Origin: Kaistia adipata DSM 17808
GTDB lineage: Bacteria; Pseudomonadota; Alphaproteobacteria; Rhizobiales; Kaistiaceae
Direction of reading: 5' to 3'
NCBI RefSeq assembly: GCF_000423225.1
Contig: NZ_AUHO01000006.1
Coordinates: 372,001 to 436,000, forward strand
DNA: 64,000 bases
Positions 10,164 to 21,047 of the stretch are shown in pieces. The notes under the pieces were generated by a model, which saw only the letters and a list, made by a program, of their open reading frames with translations, did no database searches and was not told the origin of the DNA. The stretch's first letter is position 1. Every line of letters begins with the position of its first letter. A program made the translations under genes and the position numbers.

Positions 10164-11561
10164 TCACCGATACGTTACGGCTTTGACGGCCGCGACCACT
10201 TCGCCGACGTTCGGCAGAGCGAGCTTCTCGAGGTTCGCGGCGTACGGCATCGGCACGTCCTTGCCCGTCACCTTGAGAACCGGCGCGTCGAGATAGTCGA
10301 ACGCCTTTTCCATCAGCTCGGACGCGATGTGCGAACCGATCGAGTTCTGCGGCCAGCCCTCTTCGACGGTGACGCAGCGGCCGGTCTTCTTGACCGACTC
10401 GATGACCGTGTCGATGTCGAGCGGACGCAGCGTGCGCAGGTCGATCAGCTCGGCGTCGATGCCCTGCTCGGCCAGCTCCGCGACGGCCTTGGTCGCATAG
10501 GTCATGCCGATGCCGAACGAGACGATCGTCACGTCCTTGCCCGGCTTGTGGATGCGGGCCTTGCCGATCGGGAGCACGAAATCATCGAGCTGCGGCACAT
10601 CGAAATGCTGGCCGTAGAGGATCTCGTTCTCGAGGAAGATCACCGGGTTCGGATCGCGGATCGCGGCCTTGAGCAGGCCCTTGGCGTCGGCCGCCGTGTA
10701 GGGAACGACGACCTTGAGGCCCGGGATGTGGCTGTACCAGGACGAGAAGTCCTGGCTGTGCTGGGCCGCGACGCGGGCTGCCGCGCCGTTCGGGCCACGG
10801 AACACCATCGGAGCGCCGAGCTGGCCACCGGACATGTAGAGCGTCTTGGCGGCGGAGTTGATGATCTGGTCGATCGCCTGCATGGCGAAGTTGAACGTCA
10901 TGAACTCGACAATCGGCTTCAGGCCGGCGAGCGCGGCGCCCGTGGCGAGGCCGGCAAAGCCGTGCTCGGTGATCGGGGTGTCGATCACGCGATCGGCGCC
11001 GAACTCCTGCAGCAGACCCTGCGTGACCTTGTAGGCGCCCTGGTACTCGGCAACTTCCTCGCCCATGACGAAGACGTCGCCGTCGCGGCGCATTTCCTCG
11101 GCCATTGCGTCGCGCAGTGCTTCGCGGACCGTGGTTGACACGAAGGTCGTGCCGGCCGGAATGTCGGGATCGGCGGCGACCTGGACGGCGATCGGCGCGG
11201 CGGCGACCGGAGCGGGCGCGGCCTCCGCGGGCTTCTCGGCAGCGGCCGGCGCGTCAGCCTTGGGAGCCTCCGCCTTCGGGGCCTCGGCCGGGGCGCTCGA
11301 CACGGCCGACGCGTCCTCGCCTTCGGCAGCGAGCACGGCGATCTTGGTGTTCACCTTCACGTTCTCGGTGCCTTCCGGCACGAGAAGCTTGGCGATCGTG
11401 CCCTCGTCGACGGCTTCGACTTCCATCGTCGCCTTGTCGGTCTCGATCTCGGCGATCACGTCACCGGACTTGACCTGGTCGCCTTCTTTCTTGAGCCATT
11501 TGGAGAGCGTGCCCTCCTCCATGGTCGGCGAGAGGGCCGGCATCAGAATATCGATCGGCAT
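10164..11561 (-). CDS. pdhB: Pyruvate dehydrogenase E1 component, beta subunit with N-terminal lipoyl domain
   Basis: A 465-residue E1-beta subunit whose N-terminus is a lipoyl domain ([17 protein letters not shown], lipoylated Lys43 in [13 protein letters not shown]) joined by an Ala/Pro/Glu-rich linker (about residues 80-135) to the transketolase-like catalytic domain. That domain shows [33 protein letters not shown], the QNSIGSHIA region and the C-terminal [16 protein letters not shown]. Fusion of a lipoyl domain to E1-beta is known in Hyphomicrobiales. The start is set by homology to E2 lipoyl domains; a longer open frame upstream overlaps pdhA and is not credible. Confidence 0.96.
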   Translation of the reverse strand: MPIDILMPALSPTMEEGTLSKWLKKEGDQVKSGDVIAEIETDKATMEVEAVDEGTIAKLLVPEGTENVKVNTKIAVLAAEGEDASAVSSAPAEAPKAEAPKADAPAAAEKPAEAAPAPVAAAPIAVQVAADPDIPAGTTFVSTTVREALRDAMAEEMRRDGDVFVMGEEVAEYQGAYKVTQGLLQEFGADRVIDTPITEHGFAGLATGAALAGLKPIVEFMTFNFAMQAIDQIINSAAKTLYMSGGQLGAPMVFRGPNGAAARVAAQHSQDFSSWYSHIPGLKVVVPYTAADAKGLLKAAIRDPNPVIFLENEILYGQHFDVPQLDDFVLPIGKARIHKPGKDVTIVSFGIGMTYATKAVAELAEQGIDAELIDLRTLRPLDIDTVIESVKKTGRCVTVEEGWPQNSIGSHIASELMEKAFDYLDAPVLKVTGKDVPMPYAANLEKLALPNVGEVVAAVKAVTYR

Positions 11562-11575
11562 CGTGGTCTCCCGCC

Positions 11576-12634
11576 TTACTTCACAATGTCCGTCCAGAGC
11601 TCGGACACATCCGGCTCGGGATCGTTCTGGGCGAATTCCGCCGCATTGTTCACGACTTCGCGCACCTCGGCGTCGATCTTCTTGAGATCGTCCTCGGTGG
11701 CCCAGCCCTTCTCCATCAGACGGGCGCGGACCTGCTCGATCGGATCGTGCTCGGTGCGCATCTTCTGGACTTCGTCCTTCGACCGGTACTTGGCCGGGTC
11801 GGACATGGAGTGGCCGCGATAGCGGTAGGTTTCCATCTCGAGGATGTAGGGACCCTTGCCGGCGCGGCACCAGGCGACAGCCTTGTCGCCGGCGGCCTTC
11901 ACGGCGCGGATATCCATGCCGTCGACCTTCTCACCGGGAATGCCGAAGGACAGGCCGCGACGCGAGAAGTCGGTCTGCGCGGAGGAGCGCGACACGGACG
12001 TGCCCATGGCGTAGCGGTTGTTCTCGATGATGTAGACCACGGGCAGCTTCCAGAGCTGCGCCATGTTGAAGCTCTCGTAGACCTGGCCCTGGTTGGCCGC
12101 GCCGTCGCCGAAATAGGTCAGGCAGACATTGTCGTTCTTGCGGTAGCGGTTGGCGAAGGCGAGGCCGGTGCCGAGCGAGACCTGGCCGCCGACGATGCCG
12201 TGGCCGCCGAAGAACTGCTTCTCGCGGGAGAACATGTGCATCGAGCCGCCCTTGCCGCGGGAATACCCGCCGCGACGACCCGTGAGTTCCGCCATCACGC
12301 CATTTGCATCCATGCCCGCGACGAGCATGTGGCCGTGATCGCGATAGCCGGTGATGGTCTGGTCTTCACCGGTGCGGATCGCCATCTGCATGCCGACGAC
12401 GACCGCTTCCTGTCCGATATAGAGGTGGCAGAAGCCGCCGATCAGGCCCATGCCATACATCTGGCCGGCCTTTTCCTCGAAGCGGCGGATCAGGAGCATC
12501 TCGCGATAGCCGTAGAGTTCCTGTTCCTTGGAGAAATTCTCCGCGGCGGTCGGCTTGGCCGATTTCACCGCTGCAGTCTTTCGTCCGGCGGCCGGCGCGG
12601 ATTTGCTGCCGACTTTCGCTTTGGCTACAGCCAT
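11576..12634 (-). CDS. pdhA: Pyruvate dehydrogenase E1 component, alpha subunit
   Basis: Thiamine diphosphate-dependent E1-alpha of 352 residues, which together with E1-beta decarboxylates pyruvate and acetylates the lipoyl group. The ThDP/Mg motif [17 protein letters not shown] followed by YIIENN, the [20 protein letters not shown] start of the catalytic domain and the phosphorylation-loop-like [15 protein letters not shown] are clear. An Ala/Lys-rich leader of about 30 residues precedes the domain. It is the first gene of the pdhA-pdhB-DUF5076-pdhC-lpd operon, with 14 bases to pdhB. The promoter must lie in the 167 bases between it and ftsB or further upstream. Confidence 0.97.
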   Translation of the reverse strand: MAVAKAKVGSKSAPAAGRKTAAVKSAKPTAAENFSKEQELYGYREMLLIRRFEEKAGQMYGMGLIGGFCHLYIGQEAVVVGMQMAIRTGEDQTITGYRDHGHMLVAGMDANGVMAELTGRRGGYSRGKGGSMHMFSREKQFFGGHGIVGGQVSLGTGLAFANRYRKNDNVCLTYFGDGAANQGQVYESFNMAQLWKLPVVYIIENNRYAMGTSVSRSSAQTDFSRRGLSFGIPGEKVDGMDIRAVKAAGDKAVAWCRAGKGPYILEMETYRYRGHSMSDPAKYRSKDEVQKMRTEHDPIEQVRARLMEKGWATEDDLKKIDAEVREVVNNAAEFAQNDPEPDVSELWTDIVK

Positions 12635-12752
12635 GCCTTGTTCTCCGGGGCGTTTCCCAAACTGATGCGCGGGACGTTATCCGAAGCCGAGAGGCATTCC
12701 AAGATGCGCGGGGAGCATCGGAGCCATGCGCCAACTACATGACTTGACTACC

Positions 12753-12785
12753 AAAAACCACGATGAACCAGAATCCGGTTCATCG
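12753..12785 (-). terminator. Rho-independent terminator after ftsB
   Basis: On the minus strand a CGATGAACC/GGTTCATCG stem with a short loop is followed by TGGTTTTTGG. It stands 16 bases past the ftsB stop and separates ftsB from the pdh operon. Confidence 0.75.
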
Positions 12786-12801
12786 CGATTTTCTTCGGCT
12801 C

Positions 12802-13137
12802 TCAATGCTGGAGGGTCTGTTGCACCGCAGCAACGGAGATGACCAATTCATCCGAGAGCGCGAGGTTGAGCTTGTCGCGCGCCCGCTCGTCGATCATGTC
12901 CGGATCGAGACTTTCGGGCCGTAGCAGCTGGGCGCGGGCCGCCAAGGCCTGTCGCTCGCCCTTCAATCTCGCCAGTTCCTTCTCGAGCGTGATCGCCTCG
13001 CGCTCCATCCGCTCGCGCGACCAGATACCGTAATCGCCATTGAAGGAATGATAGGCGAAGTACCCCATCACGGCGAGCGAGCCGAGCGGGAGGATAAGCC
13101 ACCGAAGTTTGGAATGCTTGCGCTGACGTGTGGTCAT
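12802..13137 (-). CDS. ftsB: FtsB/DivIC-type septum formation initiator
   Basis: A 111-residue bitopic membrane protein with a basic cytoplasmic start (MTTRQRKHSKLRW), one membrane helix (about residues 13-30), the GDYGIWS motif and a periplasmic coiled coil (EREAITLEKELARLKGERQA), ending in a conserved ERARDKLNLALSDELVI. FtsB joins FtsL and FtsQ in the divisome and signals septal wall synthesis. In Hyphomicrobiales this gene lies between eno and pdhA, matching the position here just upstream of pdhA. No eno is seen; the next gene upstream is the divergent helicase. Confidence 0.85.
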   Translation of the reverse strand: MTTRQRKHSKLRWLILPLGSLAVMGYFAYHSFNGDYGIWSRERMEREAITLEKELARLKGERQALAARAQLLRPESLDPDMIDERARDKLNLALSDELVISVAAVQQTLQH

Positions 13138-13459
13138 GAGGGACTTTGAACGCGGTGCAACATGATGAACAAATCATCGCCCAAGACGATTAACGCGGGG
13201 TTTCCAGACCGCCCTCCAAGACCCCGCGCCGTGTTGATCACAGCTTTGTGGCCAGGCCGATCGCCTGACGACGGTGCCGCCGGAGGCCGTTTTGGCCATA
13301 TCACCTCTGTGCGACGGCATGGACCATAGAGAATCCTTGGCTATCGCTCGCGTCCGGGGTATGGGAGACACAACTCGCATTCCGCATGAACCATTCACCG
13401 CTCGCGATCTACCCGTTCGCGACCCGGAGTGCTTCTCCAGTTTCAGGCTTCGCCCCTCC
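13138..13459. other. Intergenic region between divergent ftsB and helicase genes
   Basis: A 322-base stretch that must hold the promoters of ftsB (minus) and the helicase gene (plus). An open frame runs into the helicase from here but lacks family support. I see no convincing sigma-70 boxes, hairpin or repeat. Confidence 0.5.
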
Positions 13460-15319
13460 ATGGCATCACTCGTCCAGAATCCCGCCCTCGCCCGCGCCAT
13501 CGCGGACAAGGGCTATGACTCGCTCACCCCCGTCCAGGCCGCCGTCGTCGCTCCCGAGGTCGGCGAGCGTGACCTGCTCGTCTCGGCCCAGACCGGCTCC
13601 GGCAAGACCGTCGCTTACGGCCTCGCCTTCTCGACCACGCTTCTCGGCATGGAAGAGCAGTTCGGCCCGGCGACCGAGCCGCTGGCGCTCGTCATCGCGC
13701 CGACCCGCGAACTGGCTCTCCAGGTCCAGCGCGAGCTCACCTGGCTCTACGGTCCGACCGGCGTGAAGATCGCGTCCTGCGTCGGCGGCATGGACGTGCG
13801 CCGCGAGGCGCGCGCGCTCGACATGGGCGCCCATATCGTTGTCGGCACGCCCGGCCGCCTGCGCGATCACCTCGAGCGTGGCCGCCTCGACATCTCCAAG
13901 CTCAAGGTCGTCGTGCTCGACGAGGCCGACGAGATGCTCGACCTCGGTTTCCGCGAGGATCTCGAGCTCATCCTCGACGCCGCCCCGCAGGAGCGCCGCA
14001 CGCTGCTGTTCTCGGCAACGCTGCCGCGCGAGATCGTCCGCCTGGCCAAGCAGTATCAGCGCGATGCCATGCGCATCGACACGATCGACCAGAGCCAGCC
14101 GCATGGCGACATCGAGTACCGTGCGTTCCGCGTCGCGCCGAACGAGATCGACCTCGCCGTCGTCAACGTGCTGCGCTTCTATGACCAGCCGGCGGCGCTC
14201 GTCTTCTGCTCGACGCGCGAATCGGTGAAGCGCGTCCATGCCGGCCTGCAGGAGCGTGGCTTCCAGGTGGTGGCGCTTTCCGGCGAACTCAGCCAGACCG
14301 AGCGCATGCATGCGCTGCAGGCGCTGCGTGACGGCCGTGCCCGCGTCTGCGTCGCCACCGACGTCGCCGCCCGCGGCCTCGACCTGCCCGACCTCGGCCT
14401 CGTCATCCACGCCGAGCTGCCGACCGGCCCCGCCGTGCTGCTGCACCGTTCCGGCCGTACGGGCCGCGCCGGCCGCAAGGGCGTCTCGGCCATGCTCGTG
14501 CCCTACACGAATCGCGCCAAGGCGCTTCGCCTGATCAACGCCGCCGGCGTCGACGCCTATTGGACCGCAGCCCCGTCCGCCGACGAGGTTCGCGCCAAGG
14601 ACCAGGAGCGGCTCCTCGAGGCGCTGCTGCGCGTCGAGCCCGCATCCGAGGAAGATGCTGTGCTGGTCCGCGAGCTGGTTGGCCAGCGCTCCGCCGAGGA
14701 GATCGCGGCGGCGCTGATCCGGATGCATCGCGCCCGCCTGCCCTCGCCCGAGGATCTGTTCGATCCCGGCCCGCAGCAGGACCGCCGCGCGCCGCGTGAC
14801 GGCAAGCCCAGCCGCCATGAGCGCGGCGAGCGCAATGATCGTTACGGCGACGCGCCGCGGGAGCGCGGCCCCCGCGCCCCGCGCGATCGCGACGGCCAGT
14901 GGCCGGAGGGCGGTCCGGGCGACCGTCCCGAGCGGCCGCAGCAGGACATGGTCTGGTTCCGCATGAGCGTCGGGCACTCGAAGAATGCCGACCCGAAATG
15001 GCTGCTGCCGCTGATCTGCCGGCGCGGCCATGTCACCAAGAACGAGATCGGCGCGATCAAGATCTTCGAGCGCGACACCCGCTTCGAGATCGCCGCCGAC
15101 GCGGCAGAGCGATTCACGGTGGCGCTGCGCCGCGGCGGCGAGGAAGAGATCCGCATCGAGCCGGCCGATGGCGCGCCGGCCGGTGGCGGCGGCAAGCGTG
15201 GTCCGCGTCCGGAAGGCGCCGGCAAGAAGCCGTTCCGCCCCGGCTTCAAGCCAGGCGGCAAGCCCGGTTTCAAGGGCGGCAAGCCCGGCTTCAAGAAGCG
15301 CGACCGCTCGGAAGGCTGA
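13460..15319 (+). CDS. DEAD-box RNA helicase with DbpA-type RNA-binding domain
   Basis: ATP-dependent RNA helicase of 619 residues. The core carries the Q-motif region (LTPVQAAVV), motif I AQTGSGKT, Ia PTRELA, II DEAD, III SAT, V ATDVAARGLDLPDL and VI HRSGRTGRAGRKG. A DbpA/CsdA-like RNA-binding domain follows (WFRMSVGHSKNADPKWLLPL to about residue 560), and the tail is a Lys/Gly/Phe-rich repeat (FKPGGKPGFKGGKPGFKK) that should bind RNA nonspecifically. This suggests a role in ribosome assembly or cold-shock RNA remodelling rather than mRNA decay alone. The ATG chosen starts the conserved N-terminus; 62 upstream open codons look noncoding. A strong terminator follows. Confidence 0.93.
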   Translation: MASLVQNPALARAIADKGYDSLTPVQAAVVAPEVGERDLLVSAQTGSGKTVAYGLAFSTTLLGMEEQFGPATEPLALVIAPTRELALQVQRELTWLYGPTGVKIASCVGGMDVRREARALDMGAHIVVGTPGRLRDHLERGRLDISKLKVVVLDEADEMLDLGFREDLELILDAAPQERRTLLFSATLPREIVRLAKQYQRDAMRIDTIDQSQPHGDIEYRAFRVAPNEIDLAVVNVLRFYDQPAALVFCSTRESVKRVHAGLQERGFQVVALSGELSQTERMHALQALRDGRARVCVATDVAARGLDLPDLGLVIHAELPTGPAVLLHRSGRTGRAGRKGVSAMLVPYTNRAKALRLINAAGVDAYWTAAPSADEVRAKDQERLLEALLRVEPASEEDAVLVRELVGQRSAEEIAAALIRMHRARLPSPEDLFDPGPQQDRRAPRDGKPSRHERGERNDRYGDAPRERGPRAPRDRDGQWPEGGPGDRPERPQQDMVWFRMSVGHSKNADPKWLLPLICRRGHVTKNEIGAIKIFERDTRFEIAADAAERFTVALRRGGEEEIRIEPADGAPAGGGGKRGPRPEGAGKKPFRPGFKPGGKPGFKGGKPGFKKRDRSEG

Positions 15320-15342
15320 GCCTTTCCCAATCAGCGAGAATC

Positions 15343-15374
15343 AAAAGGCCCGCGACACTGTCGCGGGCCTTTTT
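15343..15374 (+). terminator. Rho-independent terminator after the helicase gene
   Basis: A perfect stem of AAAAGGCCCGCGACA with its complement, flanked by A and T runs (TTTTT after it on the plus strand). It starts 24 bases after the helicase stop. Confidence 0.92.
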
Positions 15375-15703
15375 CGTTTGCCTTCGATCCCAGGCCTTCT
15401 TCACCTCTCGGGCGCGGTCAGACCTCCGGAGAGCTTAGGGACCTCTCAGAATAAGGCCGTCGCCCCGGCGAAGGCCGGGGCCCATAAACATAGGCCAAGA
15501 AAGCTTAGTCCACCCAATCGACCGAGGGCCTGTGCGTCTGGTTTCCGGCCTTCGCCGGGATGACGGCGGAGGCCGGCACGGCCTGATCAGCATATCCTCG
15601 CAGCATCTGAACATCGTGGGATTGGCACTTTGCAAGGGTCTCCTCGGGGAGAGGTGTAGGAGACACCCTCTTCCTCTTACGCTTGATGACGTGGCCCAAT
15701 AAA
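15375..15703. other. Convergent intergenic region with repeat pair
   Basis: The gap between the helicase and valS terminators. It holds one REP-like inverted pair (listed separately). The remaining sequence, including short open frames on the minus strand, shows no family motif and no ribosome-binding site, so I see no gene here. Confidence 0.6.
15457..15566. repeat. REP-like inverted pair, 110 bp
   Basis: Same design as the pair at 6.6 kb: a CCGTC-headed unit with a CCCCGGC-GAAG-GCCGGGG hairpin, about 56 bases of spacer, then the inverted partner ending in GATGACGG. The hairpin of the left unit has gained an extra G:C pair and the right unit has decayed at its TCCA end (reads as AAACC). Confidence 0.8.
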
Positions 15704-15733
15704 CAAAAGGGCCCGCGACGATGTCGCGGGCCC
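15704..15733 (-). terminator. Rho-independent terminator after valS
   Basis: On the minus strand an 11-base GGGCCCGCGAC/GTCGCGGGCCC stem is followed by TTTTGTTT, about 30 bases past the valS stop. It resembles the helicase terminator in stem sequence. Confidence 0.88.
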
Positions 15734-15764
15734 TCCTCAATCCAGCCGTCGGAAAAGACGTGCC

Positions 15765-18515
15765 TCAGTCCTTCAGGCGCTCGAGCGCGGCCTTGATCTT
15801 GCTCGTCAGCTCCTGCGCCTCGGCAAGACGCTCGCGCTGCTCCTCGATGACCTCTTCCGGCGCGCGAGAGACGAAGTTCTCGTTGCCGAGCTTGGCCTCG
15901 ATCTTGCCGATTTCCTTCGCCGCCTTGTCGAGCTCCTTGCCAAGGCGGGCGCGCTCGGCATCGAGGTCGATGACGCCGGCGAGCGGCAGGGCAATCGTCG
16001 CCTCGCCGAGCACCGTCTGCACGGCGCCCTTCGGCGGCGCGTCGGCGCTCGTGATCTCGGAAGCACGCGCGAGGCGCTTGATCAGCGTGTCATGCGTCGC
16101 GAGCCGCGCCGAGGTCTCGGCCGAGGCGCCGACGATGACGAGCGGCACCATGGCGCCGGGCGGCACGTTGATCTCCGAGCGCACCGACCGAACTGACGAG
16201 ATCAGGTCGACGAGCCAGTTGATCTCGGCGGCCGCGGCCTCGTCCTCGAAATCGAGCACCGGCCAGTCGGTCAGGACCAGCAGGCTGTCGCGGCTCGATC
16301 CCTCGTCGGCGGTGCGGTCCCACAGCTCTTCGGTGATGAAGGGCATGAAGGGGTGCAGCAGCGTGACGATGCGGTCGAGCGTCCAGCCGATCGTGGCGCG
16401 GGTCTCGGCCTTGGCGGCCTCGTCCTCGCCGTTCAGAACCGGCTTCACGAGCTCGAGATACCAGTCGCAGAACGAGTTCCAGACGAACCTGTAGAGCGCG
16501 TTGGCGGCATCGTTGAAGCGATAGGCCTCCAGCGCCTCCGTCACGGCGCGCGCCGTGCGCGTCGTCTCGGTGACGATCCAGCGGTTGAGCCGCTCCTTGG
16601 CCGTCGTCGGGTCGAAATCCCCGTTGCGCGTGGCGCCGTTCATCTCGGCGAAGCGCGAGGCGTTCCAGAGCTTGGTCGCGAAGTTGCGATAGCCCTCGAC
16701 GCGGCTCGTCGCCAGCTTGATGTCGCGGCCCTGCGCGGCCATGGCCGTCAGCGTGAAACGCAGCGCGTCGGCGCCGTACTCGTCGATGAGGCTGAGCGGA
16801 TCGATGACGTTGCCCTTCGACTTCGACATCTTGGCGCCCTTCTCGTCACGGACGAGGGCGTGGATGTAGACGTCCTTGAAGGGCTCGACCGGCGTGCCGT
16901 TCTCGTCCTTCATGAAATAGAGGCCCATCATCATCATCCGGGCGACCCAGAAGAAGATGATGTCGAAACCGGTGATCAGCACGCTGGTCGGATAGTAGCG
17001 CGCGAGCTCGTTGGTGCGGTCGGGCCAGCCGAGCGTCGAGAACGGCCACAGCGCCGACGAGAACCACGTGTCGAGCACGTCCTCGTCGCGCGTCAGCTTC
17101 GTCGCCGCGCCATAATGCTCCGCCGCGAGCTGCTCGGCCTCGTCCTCGTCATAGGCGACGAACACCTTGCCGTCCGGGCCGTACCAGGCCGGGATCTGAT
17201 GACCCCACCACAGCTGGCGCGAGATGCACCAGGGCTGGATGTTCTCCATCCACTCGAAATAGGTCTTTTCCCAGTTCTTCGGGACGAAGTCGGTCCGACC
17301 TTCGCGCACCGAGGCGATCGCCGGCTGCGCCAGCGTATGCGCGTCGACATACCACTGTTCGGTCAGGAACGGCTCGATCGGCACGCCGCCGCGATCGCCA
17401 TGCGGCACGGTGTGGCCGTGATCCTCGATCTCGGCGAGATAGCCCTGCTCCTCCAGCATCGCGACGACGGCGTTGCGGGCGGCGAAGCGATCGAGGCCGT
17501 CGAGCGCGGTGATGGTGTCGGAGAGCGCGGCGGTCGTCGCCAGCCCCTCGAGGAACTCGGCATTGCCGGCGATGGTGATGTTGGCCTGGCGGTCGAGCAC
17601 CGAGATCATCGGCAACGTGTGCCGCTTGCCGACCTCGAAATCGTTGAAGTCGTGCGCCGGCGTGATCTTGACCGCGCCGGAACCCTTCTCGGGATCGGAG
17701 TATTCGTCGGCGACGATCGGGATGCGCCGGCCGACGAGCGGCAGGATCGCATGCGCCCCCGCGGCGACGAAGGCCTGGTAGCGCTCATCTTCCGGATGGA
17801 CCGCGACGGCCGTGTCGCCCAGCATCGTCTCCGGTCGCGTCGTCGCGACGGTGATGTAGGTCGTCGCGTCGTCCGGATCGAAGGTCTTGCCCTCGATCGG
17901 ATAGCGGAAGTGATACAGCTTGCCCTTGGTCTCGACCTGCAGAACCTCGAGGTCCGAGATCGCGGTCTCGAGCTTCGGGTCCCAGTTGACGAGGCGCTTG
18001 TCCTTGTAGATCAGGCCGCCGCGATAGAGCTCGACGAACACCTTGAGGACGGCCTTCGACAGGCCCTCGTCCATGGTGAAGCGCTCGCGCGACCAGTCGG
18101 CCGAGGCGCCGAGGCGCTTCAGCTGACCGATGATCGTGCCACCGGATTCGCCCTTCCACTTCCAGACCTTCTCGACGAAGGCGTCGCGGCCGATATCGCG
18201 GCGGTTCGGCTCCTGGCGCTCGGCCATCTGCCGCTCGACCACCATCTGCGTCGCGATGCCGGCATGGTCGAGACCGACCTGCCAGAGAACGTCCTTGCCG
18301 CGCATGCGCTCGAAGCGGACGAGAACGTCCTGCAGCGTGTTGTTGAGCGCGTGGCCCATATGCAGCGAGCCGGTCACGTTCGGCGGCGGAATCACGATCG
18401 AGAATGGCGCCGCGCCGGGCTTCGCGCCAGCGCCGGCCTTGAAGGCACCCTTGCCTTCCCAAGTTTCATAGATGCGCGGCTCGACCGCGGCCGCGTCGTA
18501 ATTCTTGTCGAGCAT
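15765..18515 (-). CDS. valS: Valyl-tRNA synthetase
   Basis: Class I aminoacyl-tRNA synthetase of 916 residues that charges tRNA-Val. The HIGH signature appears as HMGHALN, the KMSKS loop as [12 protein letters not shown]. The CP1 editing domain is present ([19 protein letters not shown], then the FEVGKRH region), as are [17 protein letters not shown] and the C-terminal coiled coil ([20 protein letters not shown]). The start is set at [20 protein letters not shown], standard for the family; the frame is open further upstream but overlaps the PopZ-like gene. It is the last gene of a minus-strand block pcm-tolC-popZ-valS and has its own terminator. Confidence 0.97.
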   Translation of the reverse strand: MLDKNYDAAAVEPRIYETWEGKGAFKAGAGAKPGAAPFSIVIPPPNVTGSLHMGHALNNTLQDVLVRFERMRGKDVLWQVGLDHAGIATQMVVERQMAERQEPNRRDIGRDAFVEKVWKWKGESGGTIIGQLKRLGASADWSRERFTMDEGLSKAVLKVFVELYRGGLIYKDKRLVNWDPKLETAISDLEVLQVETKGKLYHFRYPIEGKTFDPDDATTYITVATTRPETMLGDTAVAVHPEDERYQAFVAAGAHAILPLVGRRIPIVADEYSDPEKGSGAVKITPAHDFNDFEVGKRHTLPMISVLDRQANITIAGNAEFLEGLATTAALSDTITALDGLDRFAARNAVVAMLEEQGYLAEIEDHGHTVPHGDRGGVPIEPFLTEQWYVDAHTLAQPAIASVREGRTDFVPKNWEKTYFEWMENIQPWCISRQLWWGHQIPAWYGPDGKVFVAYDEDEAEQLAAEHYGAATKLTRDEDVLDTWFSSALWPFSTLGWPDRTNELARYYPTSVLITGFDIIFFWVARMMMMGLYFMKDENGTPVEPFKDVYIHALVRDEKGAKMSKSKGNVIDPLSLIDEYGADALRFTLTAMAAQGRDIKLATSRVEGYRNFATKLWNASRFAEMNGATRNGDFDPTTAKERLNRWIVTETTRTARAVTEALEAYRFNDAANALYRFVWNSFCDWYLELVKPVLNGEDEAAKAETRATIGWTLDRIVTLLHPFMPFITEELWDRTADEGSSRDSLLVLTDWPVLDFEDEAAAAEINWLVDLISSVRSVRSEINVPPGAMVPLVIVGASAETSARLATHDTLIKRLARASEITSADAPPKGAVQTVLGEATIALPLAGVIDLDAERARLGKELDKAAKEIGKIEAKLGNENFVSRAPEEVIEEQRERLAEAQELTSKIKAALERLKD

Positions 18516-18670
18516 GACCGTTTCCGGATGAGGAATGTGAACTGCTGTAAATCGGATGGCCGGGAATGAGTCAACCGCGCCACCTGACACAGTGGCCCAG
18601 GTCGGCGCGGCATCGTCGCGATTGTCGGCCGAGATATGGCGTCGCGCGGCGGCGATTGCCAGCCGAGCGA

Positions 18671-19330
18671 TCAGCGGCGGCGCGAGAGCCGTTCGATTTC
18701 CTCGCGCACCAGACGCTCCACCAGCGGCGGCAGGTTGGTGTCGAGCCAAGTCTTCAGCATCGGCCGCAACATCTCGCGGACGAGATCGTCGATGGTGCGC
18801 GCGTTGTTGGAGAGAACCGTGTTGGCGAGATCGCCGAAGGCCGCGCTCACCACGGCGTCCGTCGCGGCCGAAACCAGCGGTGCGGCAGGCGCAGCATCTT
18901 CAACGCTGCGCTGCGGCGCAGGCTTCTCGACCGGGGACGTCGCGCGGCGCGGTTCGGGGATCGGCGGCAGCGAAGCCCGCAGCATGCGCGGCTCCGCCAG
19001 GGCCGGAGCGGCTGGCGGCGGCGCTACCTCCGAACGCGCAGGCTCGATGCGGGGCTGTTCGCTGCGTACCGGCTCGGGCCGCACCGGCTCGATCACCGGC
19101 GGGGGCGCCTGCACCTTCGGCTCCAGGGCGGAAATTTCCTGGACGCGGGCGCTGAACAGCGCGTCGATGTCGGCGGCGGAAACGGAAACGCTCGGCAGCT
19201 TGGCGGCCGGCGCTTCGGGCTCCACGGGCTTGATCGGCGTGATGCCGGCCTCATCCTCGGAGATGATTCGGCGAATCGAGGCGAGAATCTCTTCCATCGA
19301 AGGCTCTTGCGCCGCACTGACCTTGGCCAT
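18671..19330 (-). CDS. PopZ-like polar organising protein (DUF2497)
   Basis: A 219-residue protein with the PopZ/DUF2497 layout. A short N-terminal helix ([17 protein letters not shown]) binds partner proteins in PopZ, a Pro/Glu/Ala-rich disordered middle spans about residues 35-130, and a conserved C-terminal multimerisation region reads [18 protein letters not shown] then [16 protein letters not shown]. In Caulobacter PopZ forms polar condensates that tether chromosome origins and cell-cycle kinases. The start is set at [15 protein letters not shown]; an ATG eight codons earlier is possible. Position between tolC and valS is typical of Hyphomicrobiales. Confidence 0.87.
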   Translation of the reverse strand: MAKVSAAQEPSMEEILASIRRIISEDEAGITPIKPVEPEAPAAKLPSVSVSAADIDALFSARVQEISALEPKVQAPPPVIEPVRPEPVRSEQPRIEPARSEVAPPPAAPALAEPRMLRASLPPIPEPRRATSPVEKPAPQRSVEDAAPAAPLVSAATDAVVSAAFGDLANTVLSNNARTIDDLVREMLRPMLKTWLDTNLPPLVERLVREEIERLSRRR

Positions 19331-19456
19331 CGCCACCCCACACCCCGCAGACATTACCGAATCGCCTTGATACGCATGCGATTTCGGCGGTCAGGCTAGC
19401 GAAATCGGCGACCGGCCGGAACAAGGTCGGTCGCTTTTCCCCCGGCGGGTGCTCGC

Positions 19457-20842
19457 TTACCGACCGTCCGGCGTGCGCAGGCCGATCCACTTGTCGCGGA
19501 CCGCCTGGTAGTGCTGCTTCGGCTCGTAGCGCTGGACGGCCAGGCCAAGATTCTCGGCCGAGAGGCCGCCGGCCGTCGCCAGCAGCGTGAAGGAGGCGAA
19601 CACCTGCGCGCGCTGGGCGAGCAGCAGCGTCTCGCGCGCCTGCAGCAGCGACTGCTGCTGGTTCAGCACGTCGAGCGTCGTGCGCTGGCCGACCTTCTGC
19701 TCCTCGATGACGCCTTCGAGCGCGAGCTGCGAGGCGCGGATCTGCTCCTGGGCCGAGGTAATCGACGCGCGCGCCGCCTCGAGCTGGCCATAGGCGGACA
19801 CCGCGGCGGCGCGCACCTGGTCACGGGCCGAATCGAGTTCGATGCGGCGCTGGCCGAGCGTTTCCTTGGCCTGGCGGGTCTGCGAGTAGACGACGCCACC
19901 CTCGTAGATCGGGACGCTCAGATTGGCGACGATCGAGGCGGAGTTGCCCCAGGATCCGGTCACCGACGAATCGTCTTGATGCGCAAGGTTGCCCTGCAGC
20001 GACACGGTCGGCAGCAGCTGGCCCTCGATCACCTTCACGTTGAAGGCGGCGGTATCGACATTGTAGCTCGCCGCGCGGATCGCGGGATGGCGCGACTGGC
20101 CGGCCGAAACGGCCGCCTGCGGCGACTTCGGCAGCAGGCGCACATTGACCGGCGGCGACGACAGGTTCTTCGGCGCGACGCCGATGATCTGGAGATAGGT
20201 CGCCTTGGCGGAGTTCAGGTCCGCGACCGCGACGTCATAGGCCGTCTGGCCCTGGCTCAGCGCCGCCTCGGTCTGGGCGAGGTCGGTGCGCGTGCCCTCG
20301 CCGACCTTCAGCCGGTCGGCCGCCGCGCGCTGTTGTTCCTGCAGGAAGGCGATGTTCTGCTGGCGCAGACTGACGATGCCCATCTGCTCGATGACGTTGG
20401 TATAGGCCGCGACCGCGTCGAGCAGCACGTCCTGTTCCGTCGAGCGCAGGAGCTCGCGGCCGGCCAGAACCGACGATTCCGCCTGCTTCACCGCGTTCTG
20501 CGTGCGAAAGCCGCGGAACAGCGGCTGTTCGATGGTGAGGCCGACGCCGCGTCCCCATGTCGTCGACGATGCGACCGGCGACAGGGGCGATGTGCGTCCA
20601 CGGGTATAGGACGGCCCGATGAACGCGTTCGCCGTCAGCACCGGACGGTAGCCCGACAGGGCCTGCGGCACGTTTTCGTCGGTAGCGCGCAGCTGGGCGC
20701 GCATCGCGTTCAGCGTCGGATTGTTGTTGTAGGTCTGCGACAGCGCAGACGTCAGGGTATCAGCCTGGACTGAGGGGGCAGCTACGATAACCGCAGCCAG
20801 AGCTACGGTTGCCAGATAGACCCGGGAAAACACCACGTTCAA
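19457..20842 (-). CDS. tolC: TolC-family outer membrane channel protein
   Basis: A 461-residue outer-membrane efflux protein that forms the exit duct for RND or ABC exporters and type I secretion. A signal peptide ends near residue 27 (VQA). Two repeated halves each show the alpha-hairpin pattern, for instance DTLTSALSQTYNNNPTLNA at the start, LAQTEAALSQGQTAYD, and in the second half GQRRIELDSARDQVRAAAV and QKVGQRTTLDVLNQQQSLL. No inner-membrane exporter is encoded in the neighbourhood, so it is probably a shared channel. It lies about 200 bases downstream of pcm and 126 before the PopZ-like gene. Confidence 0.93.
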   Translation of the reverse strand: MNVVFSRVYLATVALAAVIVAAPSVQADTLTSALSQTYNNNPTLNAMRAQLRATDENVPQALSGYRPVLTANAFIGPSYTRGRTSPLSPVASSTTWGRGVGLTIEQPLFRGFRTQNAVKQAESSVLAGRELLRSTEQDVLLDAVAAYTNVIEQMGIVSLRQQNIAFLQEQQRAAADRLKVGEGTRTDLAQTEAALSQGQTAYDVAVADLNSAKATYLQIIGVAPKNLSSPPVNVRLLPKSPQAAVSAGQSRHPAIRAASYNVDTAAFNVKVIEGQLLPTVSLQGNLAHQDDSSVTGSWGNSASIVANLSVPIYEGGVVYSQTRQAKETLGQRRIELDSARDQVRAAAVSAYGQLEAARASITSAQEQIRASQLALEGVIEEQKVGQRTTLDVLNQQQSLLQARETLLLAQRAQVFASFTLLATAGGLSAENLGLAVQRYEPKQHYQAVRDKWIGLRTPDGR

Positions 20843-21047
20843 GACCTCGGCGTTGCGAGGCGACGCCCCCCTACCGGACGTCCACCGTCGGACAATTCAT
20901 CGTCAATCTACGCCAGGCGGGGTGACCGTCAAATGGCGCCGCCGCCAATCGAGGTCATTAAGGCGTCCCGTGCGACCGGAAAGTCACAGGGGACGTTGCG
21001 GGCGGATTGACGAGCGTTTCCTCTAATTCCTTGAAATCAAAGGAAAA

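Noticed and set aside
15435-15740. Short minus-strand open frames containing MGPGLRRGDG and VIPAKAGNQ text
   Set aside because: These are translations of the REP-like units, without ribosome-binding site or family support.
16353-18569. Open frame of 738 codons on the plus strand
   Set aside because: It is antisense to valS and low in recognisable structure.
19355-19456. GCGACCG/CGGTCGC hairpin after tolC as a terminator
   Set aside because: The T run lies on the wrong side for the minus-strand tolC transcript, so terminator function is not supported.
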